Positions 1 through 6,506 of a stretch of 9,796 nucleotides of DNA are shown here, piece by piece; the stretch's first letter is position 1, and each line of letters starts with the position of its first letter. The stretch covers positions 1-9,796 of the forward strand of contig CAYTSW010000107.1 of NCBI GenBank assembly GCA_964440605.1. The letters run 5' to 3'. A program made the translations under genes and the position numbers. The notes under the pieces were generated by a model. The model did no database searches, had not been told where the DNA came from, and saw nothing but the letters and a program-made list of their open reading frames with translations. This DNA comes from CAYTSW01 sp964440605. GTDB taxonomy: Bacteria; Planctomycetota; Phycisphaerae; Phycisphaerales; UBA1924.

Positions 1-85
1 TGCCCGGGTAGGGCGCAGCCGAACCCGGCGTTGGTCACGGAGAAAAGGGCCCGATCGCCGGCTTCTGCTGCGATGGAGCCGGGCA
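1..85. repeat. Paired inverted hairpin repeat (REPIN-like), copy A, cut by the window edge
   Basis: Two inverted arms lie at 1-28 and 58-85, separated by 29 nt. The left arm has outer stem CCGGGT/ACCCGG around an inner stem with loop GCA. Its inner stem is slightly damaged (GGGC against GCCG). In the right arm the outer stem CCGGCT/AGCCGG is kept, but the inner stem is eroded. The segment GTTGGTC directly after the left arm also occurs in the copy at 4972. The outer GGG expected before TGCC would fall outside the window. This is the most decayed of the copies here and no coding sequence overlaps it. Confidence 0.8.
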
Positions 86-134
86 TCCGGTCGGCCCGAG
101 TGCACGCCTCGCGTGGGACGAGCTTCCTCCAACT

Positions 135-183
135 GCTCCCGGCTCAGGATTCGGGGGACTCCCGACCTTGCCCCACCGGGAGC
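135..183. other. Nested inverted repeat in the gene-free stretch before the S41 protease
   Basis: A perfect 8-bp inverted repeat, GCTCCCGG (135-142) and CCGGGAGC (176-183), encloses a second hairpin with stem TCGGG/CCCGA and loop GGACT (151-165). There is no T-run after it, so it is not a standard intrinsic terminator. It could be structure in a transcript leader, a terminator for an upstream gene outside the window, or chance pairing in GC-rich DNA. Another small hairpin, GGGCCG/CGGCCC with a 4-nt loop, sits at 274-289. I see no convincing gene anywhere in 86-324. Confidence 0.35.
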
Positions 184-308
184 GCGGTGCGTCATCGGGC
201 ATTCGGGAGGGGTAGCGCCACGTGAAGAAGTTTCAAGGCGACCCTCGGCGGCTCGGCCACGTACAACAGTGGTGGGCCGTGCGCGGCCCGTGGGAATCTG
301 TTCTCTCG

Positions 309-315
309 AAAGGAG
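309..315 (+). promoter_or_regulatory. Ribosome binding site of the S41 protease
   Basis: AAAGGAG lies 9 nt before GTG at 325 and is the clearest Shine-Dalgarno sequence in the window. It supports the GTG start, which places a complete signal peptide at the N-terminus. Confidence 0.75.
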
Positions 316-324
316 CGCCCGCTC

Positions 325-2124
325 GTGCGTGGATCGTCTGGTTCGGTGTCGTCTGCGAGCCGCGGCCCGCGGCTGCTCGCTTCGGTTGCACTCGGCACGG
401 CTCTGGTCGTGCTGTCGTTCCAGTTGCCCAAGGCTTGGGCGCAGCAGGAGACGACGGTCGAGTCGCTCCGCCCGATCGCGGAGGTGTATCAGCTCGTGCT
501 CCAGCGCTTCCGCGAGGAGCCGGACACGGGCGAGCTGACCGAGGCGGCGATCGTCGGCATGCTCGAGGCGCTGGACGATCCGTACACGAGCTTCATCCCG
601 AACGAGGACCTCGTTGACTTCGACAAGGACGTGCGCGGCGACTACGTCGGCATCGGTGCCGAGGTGAACGCCGCGGAGGGGTACCTCCGCATCGCTTCGC
701 CGATGGACGGCTCGCCCTCGTGGCGCGCGGGTGTGGAGGCGGAGGACCTGATCGTCGGCGTCGACGGCGAGAGCGTGCACGACATGCCGCTGACCGACAT
801 CATCGACCTGCTGCTGGGCGAGCCCAAGACGCCGGTGATGGTGACGGTCGAGCGTGAGGGCACGGCCGTCGACAAGCCCGAGGGTGCCATGCCGCCCAGC
901 GTGACGGGCAAAGGCGAAGAGGACGGCCCGGAGGCGAAGCCCGGGCGCATCCGCTTCGACCTGGAGATCATCCGCGACCGCATCCGCACGCAGACCATCA
1001 AGGGGCTGCACCGCGACGGTGAGGAGTGGGACTACTACGTCGACCCCGAGCACAAGATCGCCTACGTCCGACTGAGCCAGTTCACGGATACGACCGCGGC
1101 CAAGCTCGCGGCGACGACGCAGCAGCTCGTCGACGAGGGCATGACAGGGCTGATCCTCGACCTGCGCTTCAACTCGGGCGGGGCGCTGATGGCGGCGATC
1201 CAGGTCGCTGATCTGTTCCTGACGGACGGACGGATCGTCTCGACCAAGGACCGCTCGGGGCGCGAGGCGGTCGCCAGCGCGCGTTCGCGCGGAACGCTGC
1301 CCGACTTCCCGATGGTGGTGCTGGTCAATGGCGATTCGGCGTCGGCGAGCGAGATTGTCGCGGGTGCGCTGTCGGACAACGACCGGGCGATCGTGCTGGG
1401 CGAGCGGACGTACGGCAAGGGCTCGGTGCAGGGCGTGCACCCGCTACCCAGCGGCGCGGGAGCCGTGAAGATCACCGAGCAGTACTACTACCTGCCCTCG
1501 GGCCGCCTGCTGCACCGGCTGGACGATTCGACGGAGTGGGGCGTCGACCCGACGGACGGGTTTTATGTGCCGCTCGAAGCGCGTCAGTACGTCGAGATGT
1601 GGCGCACGCGGCGCGAGGTCGAGACACTGCGCTCGGCGCCGGACGAAGGCAACTGGGACGACCCGGAGTGGATCGCCGAGCGTCTGAAGGACCCGCAACT
1701 CGCCAAAGCGACGGCGGCGATCCGCATCCGCCTGGAGACCGGCGAGTGGGAGCCGGTGGGCCAGCCGATGCCCGAGGGCACGCTTCAACTGGCCGAGCTC
1801 AAGCAGGAGCGACAGCGTCTTGAGGTCTTTGAGCGCGAGGTGGAGCGTCTGCGCGAGCGGATCGCGAGCCTGCGCACCGCGGTGACCGAGCCGGACGAAG
1901 AAGAGGACGACCTGATCCCCGACGACGCGACGCTGGCCGACGGGCGGCTGGAGGTGCGAGACGCCGAGGGCAAGGTCGTCGCGACGCTGCGTATTACGGG
2001 CGACAATCTCGAGGCGTGGCTGTCCGGCGCGCCGTTGGAGGCGCTCAAGCCGACGCCGGAAGACGGCTCGGCGGCGGCGACGCCCAAGGACGACGCGCCG
2101 GAAGCAATCGGGGCGGGCTCGTGA
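325..2124 (+). CDS. S41 family carboxyl-terminal processing protease (CtpA/Prc-like)
   Basis: A 599-residue exported serine protease. Family members trim C-termini or degrade envelope proteins outside the cytoplasmic membrane. Visible signal peptide: RGPR, then a hydrophobic stretch at about 17-33, with likely cleavage after AWA (37-39). The N-terminal helical region (about 45-105, with GMLEALDDPYTSF) and a PDZ domain (about 106-180) match the family. The protease core follows (about 242-415). The catalytic serine is S340 in GDSASASEI, with K365 in YGKGSVQ and Q369; the Ser-Lys spacing of 25 equals that of E. coli Prc. A low-complexity charged insert (about 184-206) separates the PDZ domain from the core. 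The C-terminal part (about 440-599) goes beyond the core: a Glu/Arg-rich probable coiled coil (about 485-517), an acidic stretch, a small beta-like segment and a disordered tail. The GTG start is chosen from AAAGGAG 9 nt upstream. The TGA stop overlaps GTG at 2121, the likely tsaD start, suggesting cotranscription. The family is clear; substrates are unknown. Confidence 0.95.
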   Translation: MRGSSGSVSSASRGPRLLASVALGTALVVLSFQLPKAWAQQETTVESLRPIAEVYQLVLQRFREEPDTGELTEAAIVGMLEALDDPYTSFIPNEDLVDFDKDVRGDYVGIGAEVNAAEGYLRIASPMDGSPSWRAGVEAEDLIVGVDGESVHDMPLTDIIDLLLGEPKTPVMVTVEREGTAVDKPEGAMPPSVTGKGEEDGPEAKPGRIRFDLEIIRDRIRTQTIKGLHRDGEEWDYYVDPEHKIAYVRLSQFTDTTAAKLAATTQQLVDEGMTGLILDLRFNSGGALMAAIQVADLFLTDGRIVSTKDRSGREAVASARSRGTLPDFPMVVLVNGDSASASEIVAGALSDNDRAIVLGERTYGKGSVQGVHPLPSGAGAVKITEQYYYLPSGRLLHRLDDSTEWGVDPTDGFYVPLEARQYVEMWRTRREVETLRSAPDEGNWDDPEWIAERLKDPQLAKATAAIRIRLETGEWEPVGQPMPEGTLQLAELKQERQRLEVFEREVERLRERIASLRTAVTEPDEEEDDLIPDDATLADGRLEVRDAEGKVVATLRITGDNLEAWLSGAPLEALKPTPEDGSAAATPKDDAPEAIGAGS

Positions 2125-2131
2125 CACGCCG

Positions 2132-2231
2132 NNNNNNNNNNNNNNNNNNNNNNNNNNNNNNNNNNNNNNNNNNNNNNNNNNNNNNNNNNNNNNNNNNNNN
2201 NNNNNNNNNNNNNNNNNNNNNNNNNNNNNNN
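2132..2231. other. Assembly gap of 100 N
   Basis: Exactly 100 undetermined bases, the conventional size for a gap of unknown length. It falls over the start of tsaD. If tsaD starts at GTG 2121, the reading frame before and after the gap agrees only if the true length leaves remainder 2 on division by 3. Since 100 leaves remainder 1, 100 would then not be the real length. Confidence 0.97.
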
Positions 2232-2233
2232 AC

Positions 2234-3250
2234 GCCGTCGCGTCGCAGCATGCGTTGCACGAGGAGTACGGCGGCGTGGTGCCGGAGATCGCCAGCCGGG
2301 CGCACGTCGAGCGCGTGACGCCGGTGGTGCGAGCGGCGATGGACGACGCGGGCGTAGCGCTGAGCGATCTCGACGCGATCGCGGTGGGCCATCGGCCGGG
2401 CTTGATCGGGGCGCTGCTCGTGGGTGTGTCAGCGGCAAAGGCGCTGGCGTGGTCGCTCGACGTGCCGCTGATCGGCGCCGATCACGTCGAGGCGCACCTG
2501 CACGCCGGGCTGCTCGACGGCGACGAGGCGTGGGACGACGTCTTTCCGGCGTTGGGGCTGGTCGTGAGCGGCGGGCACACGGCGCTGTATCGGTGCGACG
2601 GGCCGGGTGACGTGACGTGGCTGGGCGGGACGATCGACGACGCGGTGGGCGAGGCGTACGACAAAGTCGCGGCGCTGCTGGGGCTCGGGCATCCGGGCGG
2701 GCCGGCGGTGGATGCGCTCGCGCAGCAGGGCGACGAGGCAACGCATGACTTTCCGGTGTCACTGCTCGGGCGTGGGAGTCTCGACTTCTCCTTCAGCGGG
2801 TTGAAGACCGCGGTGCTGTACGCCGTGCGCGGCACACCAACGCGCGACGCCGAGGGCAGGATGGCCTTCGAGCGCGAGGCGGACTCGCTTGCGAAGGGCG
2901 CGCGGGCGGACGTCTGCGCGAGTTTTCAGCGGGCGGCGGTCTCGGCGCTGATGCGCAAGCTGAGCCGGGCGCACGAGCGGCTGGAGGAGGACGGCATTTC
3001 CGTGCGCACGCTGCTGGTGGGCGGCGGGGTAAGCGCGAACTCCGAGCTGCGCGAGCGGGCGACGGCGTGGGGAGAGCGGCGGGGACTGGACGTCCGCCTG
3101 CCGAGGATGGCCTACTGCCTCGACAACGCCGCGATGATCGCCGGGCTGGCGCACGTGCGCCTTGAGCGCGGCGAGTCGGACGGCCTAGGCCTGCAGGCGC
3201 AGCCCACGGCGTCGCGCGGGCCGGGCGGACGCGGGAAGGGAGCTTCATGA
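2234..3250 (+). CDS. tsaD: tRNA N6-adenosine threonylcarbamoyltransferase TsaD (N-terminus lost in gap)
   Basis: TsaD transfers the threonylcarbamoyl group from TC-AMP to adenosine 37 of ANN-decoding tRNAs (t6A), working with TsaB and TsaE in the cytoplasm. The visible part starts at AVASQHALHEEYGG, a classic TsaD segment about 30 residues into the protein. The family's metal-binding HxxxH motif is present (HVEAH, His codons at 2483 and 2495). So are the SGGHT nucleotide-binding loop, the DDAVGEAYDK segment, DFSFSGLKTAV, LLVGGGVSANSELR and CLDNAAMIA with the metal-ligand Asp at 3122. RPGLIGALLVG replaces the more usual GPGLxGALLVG. The first residues, including the expected GIESSCDET-type ATP-binding motif, lie in the gap. 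The best start is GTG 2121, overlapping the protease stop as GTGA; a start inside the gap cannot be excluded. The stop overlaps the next gene's ATG (ATGA), a sign of translational coupling. Confidence 0.95.
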   Translation, partial: AVASQHALHEEYGGVVPEIASRAHVERVTPVVRAAMDDAGVALSDLDAIAVGHRPGLIGALLVGVSAAKALAWSLDVPLIGADHVEAHLHAGLLDGDEAWDDVFPALGLVVSGGHTALYRCDGPGDVTWLGGTIDDAVGEAYDKVAALLGLGHPGGPAVDALAQQGDEATHDFPVSLLGRGSLDFSFSGLKTAVLYAVRGTPTRDAEGRMAFEREADSLAKGARADVCASFQRAAVSALMRKLSRAHERLEEDGISVRTLLVGGGVSANSELRERATAWGERRGLDVRLPRMAYCLDNAAMIAGLAHVRLERGESDGLGLQAQPTASRGPGGRGKGAS

Positions 3251-3825
3251 GCAAGGCCAAGCTGCACGACACGAACCCGGCGCGACCGAAGCCGTGGACC
3301 CACCCGGCGTGTTGGGACGACGATGACCTGCTCGCGGCTTGCACCTTCGAGCGCGAGCGCTCGGGCGGGCCGGGCGGGCAGCACCGCAACCGCGTGGAGA
3401 CGAAAGTGGTGCTGACACACACCGCGAGCGGCGTGATGGCCCAGGCGGGCGAGCGACGCGAGCCGGAGGTGAACAAGCGCGTCGCGATCAGGCGGCTTCG
3501 CCTGGCGCTGGCGACGCACGTGCGCACGGGTGTGCCGATCGGGGAGATCGGCTCCGAACTGTGGAAGAGCCGGCTGGTGCGCAAGAAGCAGAAGGACGGC
3601 ACCGTGCGCGTCGCTATCGCGTGCAATGAAGAGCACCGCGATTACCCGAGCATGCTGGCCGAGGCGCTCGACGTGATTTACGACGCGGGGCTAGACCTGA
3701 AGCGTGCGGCGCTGCGGCTGGAGACGTCGCAGGCGCAGCTCGTCAAGCTGATCGCCGAGCACCGGCCGGCGTTGGCGAAGCTGAACGAGGATCGCGAGGG
3801 GCGGGGGTTGCGTGTGTTGAAGTGA
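3247..3825 (+). CDS. Peptide chain release factor-like protein with GGQ (RF-1) domain
   Basis: A 192-residue protein built on the class I release factor catalytic domain. SGGPGGQHRNRVETK carries the universal GGQ (residues 43-45) that triggers peptidyl-tRNA hydrolysis on the ribosome. The following VVLTHTASGV and REPEVNKRVAIRRLRLAL segments also match this domain. Stop-codon recognition domains of RF1/RF2 are absent, so it resembles stand-alone rescue-type factors (ArfB/PrfH-like), but differs from classical ArfB. Instead of a short basic tail it has a helical C-terminal region (about 134-192) with a helix-turn-helix-like stretch around AALRLETSQAQLVKLIAEH and a basic end (GRGLRVLK). Its ATG overlaps the tsaD stop by 4 bases, so translation is probably coupled to that of tsaD. 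Whether it rescues stalled ribosomes or has another hydrolase role is not decided by sequence. Confidence 0.85.
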   Translation: MSKAKLHDTNPARPKPWTHPACWDDDDLLAACTFERERSGGPGGQHRNRVETKVVLTHTASGVMAQAGERREPEVNKRVAIRRLRLALATHVRTGVPIGEIGSELWKSRLVRKKQKDGTVRVAIACNEEHRDYPSMLAEALDVIYDAGLDLKRAALRLETSQAQLVKLIAEHRPALAKLNEDREGRGLRVLK

Positions 3826-3867
3826 AGGACGAAGGAGGGGAGAAACGGAAAGGCAAAATGGTCTTTG

Positions 3868-3956
3868 GGGTGCCCGCGTACTGCGCAGCAGAACGCGGCG
3901 TTGGGCGTGGGGCTACACGTCTGGTCCGGCTTCTGCTGCGCAGTAGCCGGGCACCC
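3868..3956. repeat. Paired inverted hairpin repeat (REPIN-like), copy B
   Basis: Left arm 3868-3898, right arm 3926-3956, spacer 27 nt. Both begin or end with GGGTGCC/GGCACCC. The left arm has a stem variant of its own, CCGCGT paired with ACGCGG, while the right arm has CCGGCT/AGCCGG. Both have inner stem CTGC/GCAG (read towards the centre) with 3-nt loop GCA. Flanks GTCTT (3861-3865) and AAGAC (3957-3961) are also complementary, so the palindrome may extend to 3861-3961. It sits wholly between the release-factor-like gene and the NIF3-like gene. The rest of 3826-4027 holds only the promoter-like motif before the next gene. Confidence 0.88.
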
Positions 3957-4015
3957 AAGACTCTTGAGACGGGCGCCCACAGCGTTGTTGCCGACACCCG
4001 GGGCTGTTGGCGTGG

Positions 4016-4021
4016 TAGCGT
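4016..4021 (+). promoter_or_regulatory. TAGCGT, candidate -10 element of a leaderless transcript
   Basis: TAGCGT lies 6 nt before ATG 4028 and there is no Shine-Dalgarno sequence. The same TAnnnT pattern at 5-6 nt precedes three other starts in this window. A -35-like CCGACA (3991-3996) would have a 19-nt spacer, which is only a weak match. Confidence 0.45.
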
Positions 4022-4027
4022 GGTGGG

Positions 4028-4879
4028 ATGAGGCCTGAAGAAATTGTTCGGTTGGGGGATGAGCTCGCGGGGTTCGTGCGCACGCCGGCGGATTCGTGCG
4101 TGGCGCATGACACCGGGAAGCCGCTGACGAAGGTGCTGGCGACGATCAACGCGACAACGGGGGACCTGCTGCTCGCCCGGGATTTGGGGTGCGACGGGGT
4201 GCTGCTGCACCATCCGCTGGCGGGTTCGGCGCGGCGGTCGTTCGCCGGGGTGCTGGATCGGATGGTGGAGCTGATGGAGATGCACGGCGTGGCGCGAGAG
4301 GCGGCAACGGAGGCGACGGGGGAGCTGCGCGCGCGATGCCGGTTCAACGATCACGCTTCGGACTGGGATCACCTGGTGTCGGCGGCGAAGCTGATCGGCG
4401 TGTCGCTGTTCAACGTGCACCTGGCGGCCGACGAGCTGGGTCGCCGTGTGATGGAAGCGGCGACCACGGGGCTCGGTGATAAAGCGACCGTGGGCGACGT
4501 GGCGTCGGCGTTGCGCAGTGTGCCGGAGTTAGCGCACGAGGCGAACGAGGTGCTGCTGGTGCCGGAGGACGCGGGGCGGCTCGCGGGGCGCGTCGCGGTC
4601 ATGCACGCGGGCGGGACGAACGGGGGGGCGAGCGTCGCCGAGGCGTTGTTCGATGCTTCGAGCGGTGACGAGCCGGTGCGCACGGTGGTGTACATCCATC
4701 TGAGCGGGGCCGACGCGCGGCGGCTGGAAGCGCGGGCGGCGGGGGGCGAGCCGGGCTCGGTGGTGGTGACGGGGCACCTGGCGTCGGACGCGATCGGTAT
4801 GAACGTGCTGATGGAGGCGATCGGGGAGCGTGGCGGGCCGGAGGTGGTGCGGCATGGGGGGCTGGGGGTGTTTGCGTAG
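4028..4879 (+). CDS. NIF3/DUF34-family dinuclear metal protein
   Basis: A 283-residue protein resembling the NIF3/DUF34 family (E. coli YbgI, also annotated GTP cyclohydrolase 1 type 2-like), whose cellular role is still poorly defined. These proteins form toroidal hexamers with a two-metal site. Matching motifs are LLHHPLAG (His 61-62, usual first metal ligands) near the N-terminus and NVHLAADEL (His 131, Asp 135) in the middle. Near the C-terminus VVVTGHLASDAIGMN (His 250, Asp 254) corresponds to the family's HxxxE ligand pair with Asp in place of Glu. The central region (about 150-215) is the variable insert. There is no signal peptide, so it is probably cytoplasmic. The ATG has no ribosome site but has TAGCGT 6 nt upstream. 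It is flanked on both sides by palindromic repeats, so it is probably transcribed alone. Family assignment rests on motif order and is moderately secure; function is not assigned. Confidence 0.68.
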   Translation: MRPEEIVRLGDELAGFVRTPADSCVAHDTGKPLTKVLATINATTGDLLLARDLGCDGVLLHHPLAGSARRSFAGVLDRMVELMEMHGVAREAATEATGELRARCRFNDHASDWDHLVSAAKLIGVSLFNVHLAADELGRRVMEAATTGLGDKATVGDVASALRSVPELAHEANEVLLVPEDAGRLAGRVAVMHAGGTNGGASVAEALFDASSGDEPVRTVVYIHLSGADARRLEARAAGGEPGSVVVTGHLASDAIGMNVLMEAIGERGGPEVVRHGGLGVFA

Positions 4880-4895
4880 TTGTCGGACGACGAAG

Positions 4896-4927
4896 CCCGG
4901 TTTCTGCTGCGCAGTAGCCGGGACCCC
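4896..4927. repeat. Single hairpin arm of the REPIN-like family, copy C
   Basis: One arm only, 16 nt after the NIF3-like stop codon. The outer stem is CCGGTT/AGCCGG, where the odd position forms a G-T wobble on this strand. The inner stem CTGC/GCAG is intact. It is followed by GGGACCCC in place of the usual GGGCACCC. No partner arm is visible within the spacing seen in the other copies. It is a solitary REP-like unit or a half-deleted pair. Confidence 0.8.
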
Positions 4928-4971
4928 GGGGGGTGAAGTCGGGCGAGCGCGACCGAGAGACACACGGCTTG

Positions 4972-5080
4972 GGGTGCCCGGGTACGGCGCAGCCGAACCC
5001 GGTGTTGGTCGTGCGAGCGGACGCTGGGCCGGCTTCTGCTGCGCAGTAGCCGGGCACCCGTTGCGCCGAGCCGGGCACCC
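4972..5080. repeat. Paired inverted hairpin repeat (REPIN-like), copy D, with an extra partial arm
   Basis: Left arm 4972-5002, right arm 5029-5059, spacer 26 nt. The left arm has outer stem CCGGGT/ACCCGG and inner stem CGGC/GCCG. The right arm, read inward on the other strand, has CCGGCT/AGCCGG and CTGC/GCAG. Between the arms 27 of 31 positions agree, and the four differences form two compensatory pairs. A third, truncated arm end, AGCCGGGCACCC, repeats exactly at 5048-5059 and 5069-5080. The copy lies between the NIF3-like and amidohydrolase genes; I see no gene in 4880-5154. Confidence 0.9.
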
Positions 5081-5142
5081 TTTTGGTGGAGCCAGTCGTC
5101 CGGCGAGTTTGCGTAACTGGTGGGCGGCGCGGCGTTGTTCGC

Positions 5143-5148
5143 TACGAT
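5143..5148 (+). promoter_or_regulatory. TACGAT, candidate -10 element of a leaderless transcript
   Basis: TACGAT lies 6 nt before ATG 5155 with only CTCCCC between, so no ribosome binding site is possible. No good -35 hexamer is visible at the usual distance. Confidence 0.45.
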
Positions 5149-5154
5149 CTCCCC

Positions 5155-6375
5155 ATGGTTCAGAGCACCGCGTCGTCATCGGCGGCGTCGCTGGACGAGC
5201 TTCTTGAGGAGTCGTCCGGGCGAGCCGTAGAAATCCGTCATGACCTGCATCGGCATCCGGAGGTGATGTTCGAGGAGCGGCGGACGAGCCGCGTCGTGCA
5301 GGACGAGCTGACGAAGCTCGGGGTGAACTTCAAGGCGGGGCTGGCGAAGGGCACGGGCGTGGTGGCCTGGCTGCCGGCGACGGAGATGGCGCCCGAGCGG
5401 GCGAAGACCGTTGGTCTGCGCGCGGACATGGATGCGCTGCCCATCTTCGAGGAGACGGGCAAGCCCTACGCCTCGACGCACGAGGGCGTGATGCACGCGT
5501 GCGGTCACGATGGGCACACGGCGAGCCTGCTCGGGGCGGCCCGTCTGCTTTCGAAGGTGCCGCGGCGGAACAATGTGATCATGTGCTTTCAGCCGGCGGA
5601 GGAGGGCGGGGGCGGGGCGCAGCATATGCGCCGCGAGGGGGCGATCGACGGGTCGCTGATCGGGCGGCCCGTGGACGTGATGTACGGCATCCACGGGTGG
5701 CCCGAGCTCGAGCTGGGCAAGGTCGCGACCAAGGACGGCGCGATGATGGCGTCGACCGACGAGTTCACGTTGCGCATCACGGGTCACGGCGGTCACGCGG
5801 CGTACCCGCACCTGTGCGTGGACCCGGTGGTCGTCGCGTCGCACACGGTGCTGGCGTTGCAGACGATCGTGTCGCGTCGGACGGACCCGGTGGACAGCGC
5901 GGTGATCACGATCGGGGCGGTGAAGGCGGGCACGACCTTCAACGTGATCCCCGACTTCGCGGAGCTCAAGGGGACGATCCGCGCGCTGAAGGATTCGACG
6001 CGGCGCTCCCTGGAAGAGGAGTTCCGCCTGGTCGTGAACAACACGGCTGCGGCGCACGGGTGCAGCGCTCAGGTCGAGTGGGACCCCGGCTACCCCCCCA
6101 CTTCGAACGACGTATGGGCGACCGACCGGCTGCGGCGTGTGGTCCGAGAACGCATGGGCGAGCAGGTGCTGGTTGAGAAGCCGACGCCGACGATGGGCGC
6201 TGAGGACTTCTCGTATTTTGCCGAGCGTGTGCCGGCGAGTTTCTTCCTCGTGGGGCTGCGGCCGCGGGACTGGCACACGTACCCCGGGCTGCACACGCCG
6301 CGGTTCGACTTTAACGACAACGCATTGCGGGTCGGGATCGAGATGTTCGCTCGGCTGTCGCTCGAGCCGGTGTAA
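5155..6375 (+). CDS. M20 family (M20D-type) amidohydrolase / metallopeptidase
   Basis: A 406-residue zinc-dependent hydrolase of the aminoacylase / hippurate hydrolase / IAA-amino acid hydrolase group, which cleaves N-acyl amino acids or related amides. Visible family motifs in order: HDLHRHPE (29-36), GLRADMDALPI (87-97), HACGHDGHT (114-122, metal ligands Cys116 and His118), QPAEEGGGG (146-154, Glu149 catalytic base and Glu150 ligand), YGIHGWPE with His180, and the dimerisation-domain stretch ITGHGGHAAYPH (208-219). Further on are GTTFNVIPDFAELKGTIR, GAEDFSYF (348-355) and LHTPRFDF with the last ligand His380. All expected metal-site residues are present. There is no signal peptide, so it is probably cytoplasmic. 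The start is ATG 5155; an upstream GTG at 5083 would translate repeat-flanking DNA and is rejected. The natural substrate cannot be told from sequence. Confidence 0.93.
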   Translation: MVQSTASSSAASLDELLEESSGRAVEIRHDLHRHPEVMFEERRTSRVVQDELTKLGVNFKAGLAKGTGVVAWLPATEMAPERAKTVGLRADMDALPIFEETGKPYASTHEGVMHACGHDGHTASLLGAARLLSKVPRRNNVIMCFQPAEEGGGGAQHMRREGAIDGSLIGRPVDVMYGIHGWPELELGKVATKDGAMMASTDEFTLRITGHGGHAAYPHLCVDPVVVASHTVLALQTIVSRRTDPVDSAVITIGAVKAGTTFNVIPDFAELKGTIRALKDSTRRSLEEEFRLVVNNTAAAHGCSAQVEWDPGYPPTSNDVWATDRLRRVVRERMGEQVLVEKPTPTMGAEDFSYFAERVPASFFLVGLRPRDWHTYPGLHTPRFDFNDNALRVGIEMFARLSLEPV

Positions 6376-6448
6376 GCATTGGCGTAAAGTTGGGCAAGTC
6401 GGGCGACGCGGGGGGTTACGACGGAGCATAGAGTTAGGAATTGTTGGA

Positions 6449-6469
6449 CAACGCCCCCGAAAGGGGTTG
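6449..6469 (+). terminator. Weak hairpin, possible terminator of the amidohydrolase gene
   Basis: CCCC/GGGG stem closed by a GAAA loop (6455-6466), with CAA/TTG flanks that can pair across a small bulge. Only TTG follows, so it is a poor intrinsic terminator. A TTGGACA (6444-6450) and a CATAGT (6470-6475) on either side could be a promoter for the next gene, but the spacer of about 19-20 nt is long. I could not decide between these readings. Confidence 0.25.
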
Positions 6470-6506
6470 CATAGTCCGACGTGTTGCGCATGATCACTGG
6501 CGTACA

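Noticed and set aside
222..617. 131-codon + frame starting before the S41 protease
   Set aside because: It overlaps the protease signal peptide and PDZ coding region in another frame, becomes Arg/Gly/Ala-rich and has no ribosome site. The protease frame has AAAGGAG and family motifs.
3868..5080. CRISPR array
   Set aside because: Repeats are inverted pairs with genes between them, not direct repeats with regular unique spacers, and there are no cas genes.
4830..5207. Open frames across the repeats giving peptides such as GFCCAVAG
   Set aside because: These are translations of the palindromic arms themselves; the same peptide appears wherever an arm occurs, on either strand.
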